A DNA stretch of 64,000 bases. Source: an uncultured Verrucomicrobiales bacterium (lineage in GTDB: Bacteria; Verrucomicrobiota; Verrucomicrobiia; Verrucomicrobiales; Akkermansiaceae). The position numbers and the translations under genes are program-made. Location of the stretch: the NCBI GenBank assembly GCA_937928735.1, contig CALFVF010000007.1, positions 32,645 through 96,644 of the forward strand. Direction: 5' to 3'. Within the stretch, counting starts at the first letter, position 1. Each line of letters opens with the position of its first letter. The notes beneath the pieces were generated by a model. It did not search any database. It was not told the origin of the DNA and saw nothing but the letters and a program-made list of their open reading frames with translations. Below, piece after piece: positions 15,996 to 25,071 of the stretch.

Positions 15996-17315
15996 TTAGT
16001 TGATCTTCCAGATTTCGCAGAGCTGATTCTCTGCGGTGTTGTCTGTGGAGAATCTTGTGGTTTGGCCTAGGTAGACAGCGCGCACATTTTGGCTTTCTGC
16101 CTTGAGTCCATTGACGACAGAGGCACTTCTTGTCGCGCGCTTGGCAGAGAGTGTTTGGTTCGAGCTGGCGTCTCCAGTGGTTGAGGCGTAGCCAACAACG
16201 AGGAAGAAGGAGTCGGGCTCTGTGGAGGCGAGGCGAGATTTGATCGTTTCTACATCTGTGAGTGTGACGTGAGATTCACCTTGGGAGAATTTGACCTGGT
16301 GGATGATCTGCGCATTCAGTGTGTCCCCGATTCGCGTGTAGGCTCCTTCGAGCTTATCGGGTGTGAGGCCTTCTAGCTGCTGCAGTCCTGCGTAGAGTGC
16401 TGCGGCTTTTGGTGAGAGGTTATCGGAGGAGTCGACAAATAAGGTCGCTTTGTCGATCTCTGCGCGTAGGCGCTGGAGTTCGCGCTTGAGGTCATTATTC
16501 TCTGGGCGGAGCTCGTCGAGTTCTGCACGTAGAAGTTCGAGGGTGGCGGGGTTTTGAGTGGCGAGTTGGGATTGGTTTGCTTCTAGCTGCTGGCGTAGTT
16601 CTGTATTTTCTGTACTGAGTGTTAGGCTGCGATTAAGCTCTTCTTCGAGGGCTTTTTTGACATCTGTGAGTTCTTCCAGAGAAGGGCGGCGGCTAAATTC
16701 GAGGAGCTTTCCGCGCTCAATTTCAAGTTGAGAGAGGGTTTGTGTGAGTTGTGTCTTAAGCTGGGGCGCGTCTTGTGCGCTGAGGCGCAGTTGTGCCATT
16801 TGGGTCTCTAAGTTTTTGACTTGAATGCTGAGGGTTGAGTTCAGTTGCTGGCTAGCGTTGAGCGCTTGAGTGGTATTGGAGACGGCTCCTTCTTTTTTGG
16901 CTAAAGCTGCTTCTAGGCCTGTGAGTGTCTGGACAAGTAGGCTTGTGTCTTTTTGAATTCTTTCGGCAATATGGCTGGCATTCTCTGTGTCGAGAGCGGG
17001 CATGCCTCTGGCCTGGCGCTCGGCACTGAGCTCGGTCTGGAGAGCTGCGTTTTGCTGGCGAATGATGTCGATGTCACTGCTAAGGTCGCCTTTATTGGAT
17101 GATTTAAAGGCGAGTAGGACAAGAAAGGCGATAAGTAGAAAGGCGACTAAGATGAGAAGCTCAAGTATACCTGAGCGGCTCTGTGGGGCACTTTGGGCGA
17201 GAGCTGGAGAAACCTGCTGAGGTGGAGCACTTGGGAGATTAGACGGTAGGGCGGGGGGAACCTGCCCAGTGTCTTGTGAGCTCGTGTTGGTGGGTTGATT
17301 ATCGTTCTCTGGCAT
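15996..17315 (-). CDS. Membrane-anchored coiled-coil protein with OmpA-like C-terminal domain
   Basis: A 439-residue protein with four parts: a Pro/Gln-rich cytoplasmic N-terminus (1-48), one transmembrane helix (about 49-69, ILELLILVAFLLIAFLVLLAF), a long coiled coil (about 77-300, many Leu/Glu/Gln heptads) and a C-terminal domain from about 335. The last part contains FFLVVGYAS and NQTLSAKRATRSASVV, the classical NxxLSxxRA signature of OmpA-like peptidoglycan-binding domains. The topology, inner membrane to cell wall through a coiled-coil arm, resembles MotB-like or envelope-scaffold proteins, but no motor partner gene is present. Role inferred: tethering the inner membrane to peptidoglycan. 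Confidence 0.75.
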   Translation of the reverse strand: MPENDNQPTNTSSQDTGQVPPALPSNLPSAPPQQVSPALAQSAPQSRSGILELLILVAFLLIAFLVLLAFKSSNKGDLSSDIDIIRQQNAALQTELSAERQARGMPALDTENASHIAERIQKDTSLLVQTLTGLEAALAKKEGAVSNTTQALNASQQLNSTLSIQVKNLETQMAQLRLSAQDAPQLKTQLTQTLSQLEIERGKLLEFSRRPSLEELTDVKKALEEELNRSLTLSTENTELRQQLEANQSQLATQNPATLELLRAELDELRPENNDLKRELQRLRAEIDKATLFVDSSDNLSPKAAALYAGLQQLEGLTPDKLEGAYTRIGDTLNAQIIHQVKFSQGESHVTLTDVETIKSRLASTEPDSFFLVVGYASTTGDASSNQTLSAKRATRSASVVNGLKAESQNVRAVYLGQTTRFSTDNTAENQLCEIWKIN

Positions 17316-17421
17316 AGTGTAGTGAATGTGAAGGCTAGTTTGGTAGCGAGTTTTTTAGCGCACCGCAAGTCTGGACTCGGGGAGAGTGCGAGCTCAGGGC
17401 TATCTCAGGAGATTGGGCATT

Positions 17422-17451
17422 TATACCAACTCAAAAAACTAACTGGTATTA
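17422..17451. repeat. Palindromic interspersed repeat, copy 3 (overlaps a stop codon)
   Basis: TATACCAACTCAAAAAACTAACTGGTATTA is identical to copy 2. Its right end provides the TAA stop (17449-17451, minus strand) of the HAD phosphatase gene, suggesting insertion at the very end of that gene. Confidence 0.8.
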
Positions 17452-18081
17452 GAGACCCAGTAAGCGCAATATCTCATCAGGTTCTGAGGCGAGATGGGTG
17501 GGGTTCTCTGCGTGGAGTGCCTTGTAGCTATTAAAACCCCAGAGTACAGCGATGATCTCGCAGCCTGCTTGGTGGGCGGCTTTGATGTCGCGCTCTTCAT
17601 CTCCGATGTAGACGAGTTCCTCGGGTAGGCAGCCGACATTCTCACAGATAGAGCGGATGAATTTCGCTTTTCCAGTGAGCTTATTACAGCTTTCGATAAA
17701 ATCGAACTCGGTGTCGAGCTGATGCCTGAGGAGGAAGTCTTTGACGTTTTCGGTACGGTTAGAGGTCAAAATGGCAAGGTTCTCGACCTGAGGCCGAATC
17801 TGGCGGATGATTTCTGAAATACCCTCGAATGGATCAATGGAGGCGATATTCTTACGCAGTAGCCGGGTGCCCTTGGCGACGAGGTAGGGGAGCTTGAGCT
17901 TTGGGACCTTGAGCTCGCTGAGTAGCTCTGAGAGGGGGAGGTCTCGGAGGGTGGAGACTTCTTCTTGCTGCACCACTCGTAAGTCATGTTCTTTCGCCAG
18001 CTTATTGTAGACTTCTAGACCGCTGGAGAATGAGTCCGCAATTGTGCCATCGAAATCAAAGAGTACTGTGTTGTATTTCAT
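17449..18081 (-). CDS. HAD superfamily hydrolase (phosphoglycolate phosphatase-like)
   Basis: A 210-residue HAD phosphatase. Motif I DFDGTIADS (catalytic Asp9 and Asp11), motif II LTSNRT at about residue 104, a Lys in the KLTGKAKFI region, and motif IV GDEERDIKAAHQAG near residue 160 are all present, with an alpha-helical cap of subclass I between motifs I and II. The substrate is not determined; Gph-like and nucleotidase-like members look alike. Its ATG (18081) overlaps the tsaD stop by one base (TAATG), indicating translational coupling. Its stop codon lies inside repeat copy 3, so the natural C-terminus may have been slightly changed. Confidence 0.82.
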   Translation of the reverse strand: MKYNTVLFDFDGTIADSFSSGLEVYNKLAKEHDLRVVQQEEVSTLRDLPLSELLSELKVPKLKLPYLVAKGTRLLRKNIASIDPFEGISEIIRQIRPQVENLAILTSNRTENVKDFLLRHQLDTEFDFIESCNKLTGKAKFIRSICENVGCLPEELVYIGDEERDIKAAHQAGCEIIAVLWGFNSYKALHAENPTHLASEPDEILRLLGL

Positions 18082-19124
18082 TATTTACGAAGGACAAGTG
18101 TGTTGAGACGCAGATTTGGGTCAATGTCGCAGTCTAGTGTGCTGTATTGTTTCCGCAGGTGCTTGTGAAGTGTTATGTAGGCAATCATGGCGGCATTGTC
18201 CGTGCTGAGTGTGGGGGAGCAGACAAGGAGAGTTTTGTTGGCTGCCTCACAGGCTGACTGGAGGGTATCGCGCAGTGATTGGTTACAGGAAACACCGCCA
18301 GAGAGTGTGATGAGGGGGCAAGAGAGTGATTCGGCAGCAAGGAGGGTGCGTTTCACTAGAACATCGATCACACTCTGCTGGAAGGAGGCGCAGATATCAG
18401 GAATTTGCTCTTGAGAAATCTGGCCGTCTTTTGGACTTAGATCACTGAGGGTGTAGAGAACGGCTGTTTTTAGCCCTGAGAATGAGAAGTCATAGGGGGC
18501 GTCTTTGATGCGGGATCTGGGGAATGCGTAGGCAGTGGGGTCACCTAGTTTGGCGGCTTTTTCGATTTCTGGGCCACCTGGGTAGGGGAGGCCGAGCATC
18601 TTTGCGACTTTGTCAAATGCTTCTCCTGCGGCATCATCACGAGTTTTTCCCACCAGAGCGTAGTCATCAAAGGCTCTGGTGTGGAGCAGCATGGTGTGAC
18701 CGCCAGAGACGATGAGGGCAAGATTAGGGAGTATGCCGGTCTTTGTTTCTAAGAAAGGAGATAGGAGATGCCCCTCCATGTGGTTCACTGAGACAAAGGG
18801 CTTCCCCGCGGCAAGTGCCATCGCCTTCGCGGCTGTGTGGCCGATCATGAGAGATGAGGCGAGACCTGGCCCTGCTGTGGCACCATAACAATCAATATCC
18901 TCTAGTGCCACACCTGCATTTTGCAGCGCTTGCTCGATGAGTGGGCGAAGAGTCAGTGAGTGTGTGCGTGAAGCAAGTTCTGGAACCACTCCTCCGTACT
19001 CTCTGTGCAGATCAATTTGGGAGCTGATTTCTGAGCTGAGTATCTGTGTCTCTGTTTTGTCTCCACGAAGAATGGCGACCGCTGTTTCATCACAGCTGGA
19101 TTCTATGGCTAAGGTGATTTGCAA
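18081..19124 (-). CDS. tsaD: tRNA threonylcarbamoyltransferase TsaD
   Basis: Transfers the threonylcarbamoyl group to A37 of ANN-decoding tRNAs (t6A synthesis) together with TsaB and TsaE. The ASKHA-fold protein opens with AIESSCDET, has the metal-binding HMEGH motif at residues 115-119, GLASSLMIGHTAAK, the VSGGHTML phosphate loop and a late TLSGGVSCN motif. 347 residues is typical. The start codon is TTG (19124); no in-frame ATG or GTG offers a better N-terminus. The downstream HAD gene is coupled by a one-base overlap. TsaB, TsaC and TsaE are not in the window. Confidence 0.95.
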   Translation of the reverse strand: MQITLAIESSCDETAVAILRGDKTETQILSSEISSQIDLHREYGGVVPELASRTHSLTLRPLIEQALQNAGVALEDIDCYGATAGPGLASSLMIGHTAAKAMALAAGKPFVSVNHMEGHLLSPFLETKTGILPNLALIVSGGHTMLLHTRAFDDYALVGKTRDDAAGEAFDKVAKMLGLPYPGGPEIEKAAKLGDPTAYAFPRSRIKDAPYDFSFSGLKTAVLYTLSDLSPKDGQISQEQIPDICASFQQSVIDVLVKRTLLAAESLSCPLITLSGGVSCNQSLRDTLQSACEAANKTLLVCSPTLSTDNAAMIAYITLHKHLRKQYSTLDCDIDPNLRLNTLVLRK

Positions 19125-19153
19125 ACTGCACGGAGTGAAATGGAGAAGTCAGC

Positions 19154-20047
19154 CTACTTCAATACAATACTCATATGAATGTGAGAGCGGCTTCCCTCAA
19201 AGTCCCAGAAGAAATCACCAATATTGCACTTGAAGTCCCAGGCACCTCCATCAATACAGCGTTTGAGAGGCTCTTCATTGTAGAAGCTCAGTGTGGCCTT
19301 CTCCCAGCCTCCTTGGTCATTAATGATTGCTTGGAGATGGTGGCGCACCGCAGGTGTGAAAATGCTGACACGCTCCTGCCAAGTGTCACGCAGGGCGGCT
19401 TTGGCAGATTCTGGTAGGGCACTATAGCTCTGGGCGGCTGGGATTTTAGAAGGTTGACTGGCAATGGCTTTTTGACCTAGCTGGAGATAGGATGGGTTAT
19501 GGATAGATTTCCAGAGTCTTAGAAGCTGCTCTTCTTCGATTTTCCACAGGTTAGGTGGATTCGCTCCTAGGAGTACTGGGCCAAATTCCTTAAGCTCATG
19601 ATCTGCAATGACTACCTGCACGACAGTGAGATGGTGCTCTGCCAGGCGAAATGCAAAATTCTTGTCTGTACGCGGATCACCAAAGACTGCGACGTAGTAG
19701 TTGCCAAGGCCATCATCTTGATCAGCGACCTTGTGCGCCATTTTGAGACCTTTTTTTGAGAGTAAGAGCGAAAGCGTGTGATCGAGGTGCTTTCTCTGAT
19801 CTTTATTGAGCTCTTTGATCTGTAAACCGTGGCGAACTCCTCCCGTGTACTGCATTTGCCAGCGATTCTCTGTGTCATCGAGTGAGCCTAGCATGCTCTT
19901 CTGTTGTGCGCCTGTTAGACTCTCGAGAAGAGTAGTAGTGCTCTTGCGCAGCTGCTCGCTGAACTGGGAGGAGCCGTGCGAGTGATTCGAGTGAGCACTC
20001 AGGACAAGAGTGGAGAGTAGGCTAAAGAAGAGAACAAGTAATTTCAT
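19154..20047 (-). CDS. Exported DUF3500 domain protein
   Basis: A 297-residue protein with a signal peptide (MKLLVLFFSLLSTLVLSAHS). The mature region matches the DUF3500 pattern: LTGAQQKSMLGSLDD, ENRWQMQYTG, RHGLQIKELNKDQRKHLDHTL, YYVAVFGDP, FAFRLAEHHLTV and GANPPNLW. DUF3500 proteins are exported, often occur in planctomycetes and verrucomicrobia, and have no established function. The conserved HH pair and acidic residues hint at metal binding, which is inference. The gene is 30 bases upstream of tsaD and 70 bases downstream of the TetR-like gene on the same strand. Confidence 0.7.
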   Translation of the reverse strand: MKLLVLFFSLLSTLVLSAHSNHSHGSSQFSEQLRKSTTTLLESLTGAQQKSMLGSLDDTENRWQMQYTGGVRHGLQIKELNKDQRKHLDHTLSLLLSKKGLKMAHKVADQDDGLGNYYVAVFGDPRTDKNFAFRLAEHHLTVVQVVIADHELKEFGPVLLGANPPNLWKIEEEQLLRLWKSIHNPSYLQLGQKAIASQPSKIPAAQSYSALPESAKAALRDTWQERVSIFTPAVRHHLQAIINDQGGWEKATLSFYNEEPLKRCIDGGAWDFKCNIGDFFWDFEGSRSHIHMSIVLK

Positions 20048-20117
20048 AGGGTTGTGGTTTTCTAGCTTACATCTGGAACTCAGACAATCATCGACTTCAA
20101 AAAGAAGCGACTGGTTG

Positions 20118-20633
20118 CTATGACTCGCTCTTATTAAGCGCGGCCTTTCTGAGTTCCTTCATCTCTAGTTCATCATGGACGAGTTGGGTGACGACTTCCA
20201 CAGCGCGCTCAGCGGGCCAGATGGTGTGGAGATTTTGTGATTCTGTCGTGGCACCGGTGTAGAGTAAAAAGAGGTGCTCGCCGACATGCACACTGCGGCA
20301 AGGTGTCGTTAGCTCAGAAGCGAGACTCACGAGAAACTCACGGGTGAATTCCTTGTGATCAGAGACTTCTTGGAAGACTTCGGGATTTGTTCTGTGACTA
20401 GCGACAAGAGCATTGCCAAATGGGCAGCCGCTAAACTGGTGGGCGGCTAAGAAAGAAAGCAAGTCCTCGAAGTAAGCGATGATTTTATCCTTCGCAGAGG
20501 TTTCACTGTCAGCGAGAATATTGGCGTGGCGGATGACTGAGGCTTTGTGGAGCTCGCGGAGCTCCTCTGGTGAGGAAATCGGAGTCAAATCACAGGCAAC
20601 AGCAACTGTAGGATCATTCGTGGTTGATGACAT
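20118..20633 (-). CDS. TetR C-terminal-domain-like protein lacking a helix-turn-helix
   Basis: A 171-residue protein whose residues 35-165 resemble the ligand-binding and dimerisation half of TetR regulators: KDKIIAYFEDLLSFL, FSGCPFGNALVA, HKEFTREFLVSLASEL and EHLFLLYTGATTESQ. The N-terminal ~35 residues (TPISSPEELRELHKASVIRHANIL) correspond at most to the linker after a TetR recognition helix. No helix-turn-helix precedes it, and the ORF cannot extend far upstream because the sigma factor gene ends 32 bases away. It could be a co-regulator, a ligand-binding partner or a decayed repressor. It directly follows the membrane sigma factor gene on the same strand. Confidence 0.5.
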   Translation of the reverse strand: MSSTTNDPTVAVACDLTPISSPEELRELHKASVIRHANILADSETSAKDKIIAYFEDLLSFLAAHQFSGCPFGNALVASHRTNPEVFQEVSDHKEFTREFLVSLASELTTPCRSVHVGEHLFLLYTGATTESQNLHTIWPAERAVEVVTQLVHDELEMKELRKAALNKSES

Positions 20634-20665
20634 GATACTATCATAGGATCGAAGTGGGCTGGCGT

Positions 20666-22114
20666 CTACTCATTATCTTTCCCAGTTCTATGATAGGCTT
20701 GTTGTTTTGCGGCTACTTCTGTGCGTAGATTGATGAATGCTAGGCTAAGCATTGCTAGTAAAATTGTAGCAGCAGGAGGACTTCCGACCATAAAAATCCC
20801 ATTCGAGAAGAAGGTTGTTAGCGTGGCTTCCATAGGAGGGTAATAGTGACTACAGACTATTCCACAAATACCTGCTGTGGAGATGAGCCACTGGGTAATG
20901 AAGGTTTCTTTTTTTGGATCAGGGCGCTTTCCGAGTGTGTAGCCCACAATGGAGGCTAATAGTGTAGCGAGGAGAATAGAGCAGAGAACCGTCCAATGCT
21001 CTCCTATTATACTCATGAGAGCGGTAGGGGTAAGAAGGACTGTTACAATGAGACCAAAGACACAAGCGCGCTTTAGGGGGGCATTGGCCAATGGGGAGAT
21101 CAGCCCGAAGGGAGGGTAATTTGTCTGCTCATGGTCTCGCAAGTTTTGTACCATCTTATGGAATCGGTGATGACGTATCATGATGATAACTGGTGCCAGG
21201 AATGCAAAGCTTAGAATGTATGGTGAAACATGGTAGTTTACGTGGAAGTATAAATGATAAATAGCTGGCCCCAGTGTAAGAGTGAGGAAGGTAATCATGA
21301 TGAGAACATTTATTTTTATATGTCTCAAGTAGAGTTTCCGCTCAGCGGGGCTTCTTGTGCTATCTAGGCCAATTTTTAAGACCAGTGAGGCAATAAAACC
21401 AAAGAGTCCTACTCCTGATACCGTTTTTAGCAGACTTGTTGAAGTGGCTATTGTGGCGGCTGCTGATTGGGATTGAGTGGATAAGATAGCAGCGCTTACA
21501 GTTGTGGCCACAGCACTGGAAGGCTGTGAAACAAGAAGGACATTTTCGATGGTGTTTTCAATGTTCGCTTTAAGATGCTTTCTGCCTCGTGCTAGCCTCT
21601 GTTTGACAGCGTCTTCGCTGACTTCGAGTATAGCGGCAATTTCTTTTACAGAGAGGTGCTGACTATAGTGGAGAACGAGTGGCTCACGGTAGAGGTCTGG
21701 TAATTTAGCGATCGTTTGTTGCACCAGAGCTATATCATCAGAGCTAGTGCTATTCTGTGCAGGGGTTTTGGCGCCGTCGATGAGCTCAGGTGTCGCGGTA
21801 TCATCCACAACAGTTTGCTTAGACTGGAGGCGAGAAGTAATCCGCCGTGTGATCGTACAGAGCCATGATTTAAAAAGCTCAGGGTCTTTGAGAGTGTCTA
21901 TTTTTTTCCAAGCTTGGATAAATGTATCTTGGGTGATGTCTTCGCTGAGAGCGAAATTCCCACAGCCACTGAGAGCGATAGTATAAATAAGCTTTTGGTA
22001 GCGGATGACGAGTGCCTCAAAGGCGAGGTTGTTGCCAGCGATGCTTTTTTGAACAAGAATCGTGTCACTACAGGTCTGGAGGGTACGTGGGCTCTTTTTT
22101 AGGAAACTTAACAT
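20666..22114 (-). CDS. ECF sigma factor fused to a polytopic membrane domain
   Basis: A 482-residue protein. Residues 22-90 are sigma region 2 (AFEALVIRYQKLIYTIAL, SEDITQDTFIQAWKK) and about 130-185 are region 4 with the helix-turn-helix LSVKEIAAILEVSEDAVKQRLARGRK. After a Ser/Ala-rich linker there are six to seven hydrophobic segments from about residue 230 to 470 (for example NVLIMITFLTLTLGPAIYHLYF and TVLCSILLATLLASIVGYTLG). Most ECF factors are under 200 residues and controlled by a separate anti-sigma factor; here the membrane part may itself hold or release the sigma domain. No anti-sigma gene is adjacent. The next gene downstream is the HTH-less TetR-like protein. Confidence 0.85.
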   Translation of the reverse strand: MLSFLKKSPRTLQTCSDTILVQKSIAGNNLAFEALVIRYQKLIYTIALSGCGNFALSEDITQDTFIQAWKKIDTLKDPELFKSWLCTITRRITSRLQSKQTVVDDTATPELIDGAKTPAQNSTSSDDIALVQQTIAKLPDLYREPLVLHYSQHLSVKEIAAILEVSEDAVKQRLARGRKHLKANIENTIENVLLVSQPSSAVATTVSAAILSTQSQSAAATIATSTSLLKTVSGVGLFGFIASLVLKIGLDSTRSPAERKLYLRHIKINVLIMITFLTLTLGPAIYHLYFHVNYHVSPYILSFAFLAPVIIMIRHHRFHKMVQNLRDHEQTNYPPFGLISPLANAPLKRACVFGLIVTVLLTPTALMSIIGEHWTVLCSILLATLLASIVGYTLGKRPDPKKETFITQWLISTAGICGIVCSHYYPPMEATLTTFFSNGIFMVGSPPAATILLAMLSLAFINLRTEVAAKQQAYHRTGKDNE

Positions 22115-22260
22115 GTAGAATAAGAGCTTGTTTCGCTGATAAAGGTGACAAAAGAAATGAAAGAAAGGGTATTTTTAATAGAAACGCAGTTTTGAGAAGC
22201 TCTAAAAACCAGTCCTCACGGCTTTACAAATGAAGGCTGCTCTGGCATTCCCCTTCTGCT

Positions 22261-24972
22261 ATGTCAGAATTACCGACTGCTTATGAGCCCCAGAGCGTGG
22301 AAGAGAAGTGGTATCAAGCTTGGCTTGATCAGAAGTGCTTCCATGCAGATGAAAACTCCAGCAAAGAGGGTTACTCTATTGTTATCCCACCTCCCAATGT
22401 CACGGGTATTCTGCACCTTGGCCATGTTCTTAATAATACCATCCAGGATACTTTAGCGCGCAGGGCACGCCGCCAAGGTAAGGAAGTTCTCTGGCTTCCA
22501 GGTACGGATCACGCTGGTATCGCGACCCAAACCAAGGTGGAGAAAAAGGTTCGTGAAGAAGAGGGGAAGAGCCGCCGTGAACTAGGGCGTGAGGAGTTTC
22601 TGAAGCGTGTCTGGGACTGGAAGGATAAGCACGGCAATATCATTATCAACCAGCTCAAGCGCCTAGGCTGTAGCTGTGACTGGGATCGTGAGCGCTTCAC
22701 CATGGATGGCGACTACTCAGAGTGGGTGGCGAAGGTGTTCACAGAGCTCTTTGAGAAAGGATTTATCTACCGCGGTAAGCGCATGGTGAACTGGTGCCCG
22801 AAGTCTCTGACAGCTCTCTCTGACGAAGAAGTGATTCCCAAGGCCAGCCGCTCGAAGCTCTACTTTATGAAGTATGAGCTCGTGGGTGAGCCTGGGCGCT
22901 ATCTTGAGATTTCCACGACAAGACCCGAGACTCTGATGGGAGATATCGCGGTGGCTGTGCACCCTGATGATGAGCGTTTTAAGGATCTGATCGGCAAAAA
23001 GGTGCGCCGCCCATTCCCTGAGCGTGCGATCGAGATCATTGCCGATGAGCACGTGGATATGGAGTTTGGTACAGGGGCGCTCAAGATCACGCCTGCCCAC
23101 GATAAGGCGGACTTTGAAATTGGGCAGAGGCACAATCTTGAGGTGATTGATGTGCTTCACGCAGATGGCACGGTGAACTGCCCTGAGGTGCCTGAGCTCG
23201 ATGGCTTGGATCGCTTTCAGGCGCGTCGCCTTGCGGCAGCGAAGCTTGAGGAAATGGGGCTGCTCATTAAGGTGGAAGAGCATGAGAATAATGTGGGCTA
23301 CTCCGAGCGTGCTGACGTGCCCATTGAGCCGCGTATTTCCATGCAGTGGTTCTTGCGCTACCCAGCTGTGGATGAGGCGACAGCAGCTGTGGCTTCTGGA
23401 GATATTCAGATACGCCCTGAGCGCTGGGCAAAGACCTATGCTCACTGGATGGAGAATATTCAGGACTGGTGTATTAGTCGCCAGCTCTGGTGGGGGCATC
23501 AGATCCCTGTGTGGTATCGTAAGGAAAAGGCCTTTGAGCTTAAGGAAGCTGAGTCTCTGGATGTCAAAGACCTAGCCTCTAAGGATATTTATGTAGGGAC
23601 AGAACCTCCAGAGGACGCGGAGAACTGGATTCGTGATGAGGATGTCATGGATACGTGGTTTAGCTCATGGCTGTGGCCATTCGCAACAATGTCTGAGCGT
23701 GAACAGGAAAAGTTCTATCCGACAGCGGACTTAGTGACTGGGCCAGATATCATTTTCTTCTGGGTCGCTCGCATGATTATGGCGGGCTATAGCTTTAAGC
23801 AGGAGTTGCCCTTCAAGAATGTGTATTTCACCTCACTGATTCGTGATGGTAAAGGGCGCAAGATGTCTAAGTCACTGGGGAATTCTCCAGACCCCATAGA
23901 GATCATGAATACCTATGGGGCAGATGGTTTGCGCTTCGCTTTGATGCGAATTGCCCCAGTGGATAGCGATATTCGATTCTTGGAGGAGAAGGACAAAAAA
24001 GATCCAAATAAGAAGGTCTACCCTCAGGTGGAGGAAGGGCGAAATTTCGCCAATAAGCTCTACAATGCCTGCCGTTTTCGACAGATGCAGGGGGGGGGAG
24101 CTCTCCAGGAAATAGGAAATCTTGAGACCTTGCCAGTGTATCACCTTGATATTCTCCATAAGCTCGATGCTCTCTCTCTGAATCTCGATAAGGCCTACGC
24201 GAGCTATCGCTTTAATGATCTGACATCACTACTCTATGAGTTCTTCTGGAGTGAGTATTGCGATAAGTTCATCGAAGCTGTGAAACTTGATTTCCGTAGT
24301 GGGGATGAAGAGAAGATCCAGCGCACACTCGCTGTGATGGATACTGTCATGTCTCGCTACCTAGGCTACCTTCACCCACTGATGCCTCATATCACTGAGG
24401 AGCTCTCCTCACAATTAGGCTATCTGGCTAATGGGGCATTCTTGATGGAGCAGAGAGATCAGTCAGAAGCCGTTCTCAATGGGCTGTCTGAGGAACAGAT
24501 AGAACAGGCAGGGGGGATTGCTGAGGCGGTGTATCGTTCTGCGAGTCGCCTGCGTAACCTCAAGGCGGAGTATCATCTAGCAGCATCAAAGGATGTTGAA
24601 TTCATTCTGAAGCCCGCCGAAGCTTGGGTCTCTGATCAGCTAGACGCTCTCAGTGTGCTGGTGGGTGCCAAGTCCATTCGTATCGAATCTGACTACGCCG
24701 CGCAAAAAGGGACACCAGCTGCTGTGGCAGAAATCGGAGAAATCTATATGCCTCTAGAGGGGCTTGTGGATATTGATACTGAGAAAGAGCGCCTCGGGAA
24801 AGAAATCGCCAAAATCGAGAAAGAAATCGCAAAGTCTCAGGGGAAACTTGGCAATGCGAACTTTGTGGATAGAGCGCCTGAGGCGGTGGTCAAAGCAGAG
24901 AAAGAGACACTAGAGAACTGGCAGAGTAAGTATGCACAAATACGTGATATGTTGAGCGCTCTCGATGGCTGA
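22261..24972 (+). CDS. valS: Valyl-tRNA synthetase
   Basis: Class I synthetase charging tRNA-Val, with an editing domain that clears mischarged threonine. The 903-residue protein has PPPNVTGILHLGH (HIGH motif near residue 50), the CP1 editing insertion with TTRPETLMGD, GRKMSKSLGN (KMSKS near residue 534), a helical anticodon-binding domain and the C-terminal coiled-coil arm (KERLGKEIAKIEKEIAKSQGKL region). Start ATG 22261 places the N-terminus as expected. A run of nine G (about 24090-24098) codes for Gly-Gly-Gly in the anticodon-binding region. The gene is divergent from the sigma factor gene. Confidence 0.97.
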   Translation: MSELPTAYEPQSVEEKWYQAWLDQKCFHADENSSKEGYSIVIPPPNVTGILHLGHVLNNTIQDTLARRARRQGKEVLWLPGTDHAGIATQTKVEKKVREEEGKSRRELGREEFLKRVWDWKDKHGNIIINQLKRLGCSCDWDRERFTMDGDYSEWVAKVFTELFEKGFIYRGKRMVNWCPKSLTALSDEEVIPKASRSKLYFMKYELVGEPGRYLEISTTRPETLMGDIAVAVHPDDERFKDLIGKKVRRPFPERAIEIIADEHVDMEFGTGALKITPAHDKADFEIGQRHNLEVIDVLHADGTVNCPEVPELDGLDRFQARRLAAAKLEEMGLLIKVEEHENNVGYSERADVPIEPRISMQWFLRYPAVDEATAAVASGDIQIRPERWAKTYAHWMENIQDWCISRQLWWGHQIPVWYRKEKAFELKEAESLDVKDLASKDIYVGTEPPEDAENWIRDEDVMDTWFSSWLWPFATMSEREQEKFYPTADLVTGPDIIFFWVARMIMAGYSFKQELPFKNVYFTSLIRDGKGRKMSKSLGNSPDPIEIMNTYGADGLRFALMRIAPVDSDIRFLEEKDKKDPNKKVYPQVEEGRNFANKLYNACRFRQMQGGGALQEIGNLETLPVYHLDILHKLDALSLNLDKAYASYRFNDLTSLLYEFFWSEYCDKFIEAVKLDFRSGDEEKIQRTLAVMDTVMSRYLGYLHPLMPHITEELSSQLGYLANGAFLMEQRDQSEAVLNGLSEEQIEQAGGIAEAVYRSASRLRNLKAEYHLAASKDVEFILKPAEAWVSDQLDALSVLVGAKSIRIESDYAAQKGTPAAVAEIGEIYMPLEGLVDIDTEKERLGKEIAKIEKEIAKSQGKLGNANFVDRAPEAVVKAEKETLENWQSKYAQIRDMLSALDG

Positions 24973-25071
24973 TTGTTAGTGGATCGATATGAGTTATTTT
25001 AGAGCTACTTTTAAATGTATGTTTTGTCTTGCAGAGTAGGTGAGATTAGCCAGATTAGCCCTACATAGATA

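Noticed and set aside
22717-23499. 260-aa minus-strand ORF inside valS
   Set aside because: Antisense shadow of a strongly conserved synthetase with intact motifs.
25045-25062. Two adjacent AGATTAGCC copies before the zinc-ribbon gene
   Set aside because: Too short and only two copies; no basis to call an operator.
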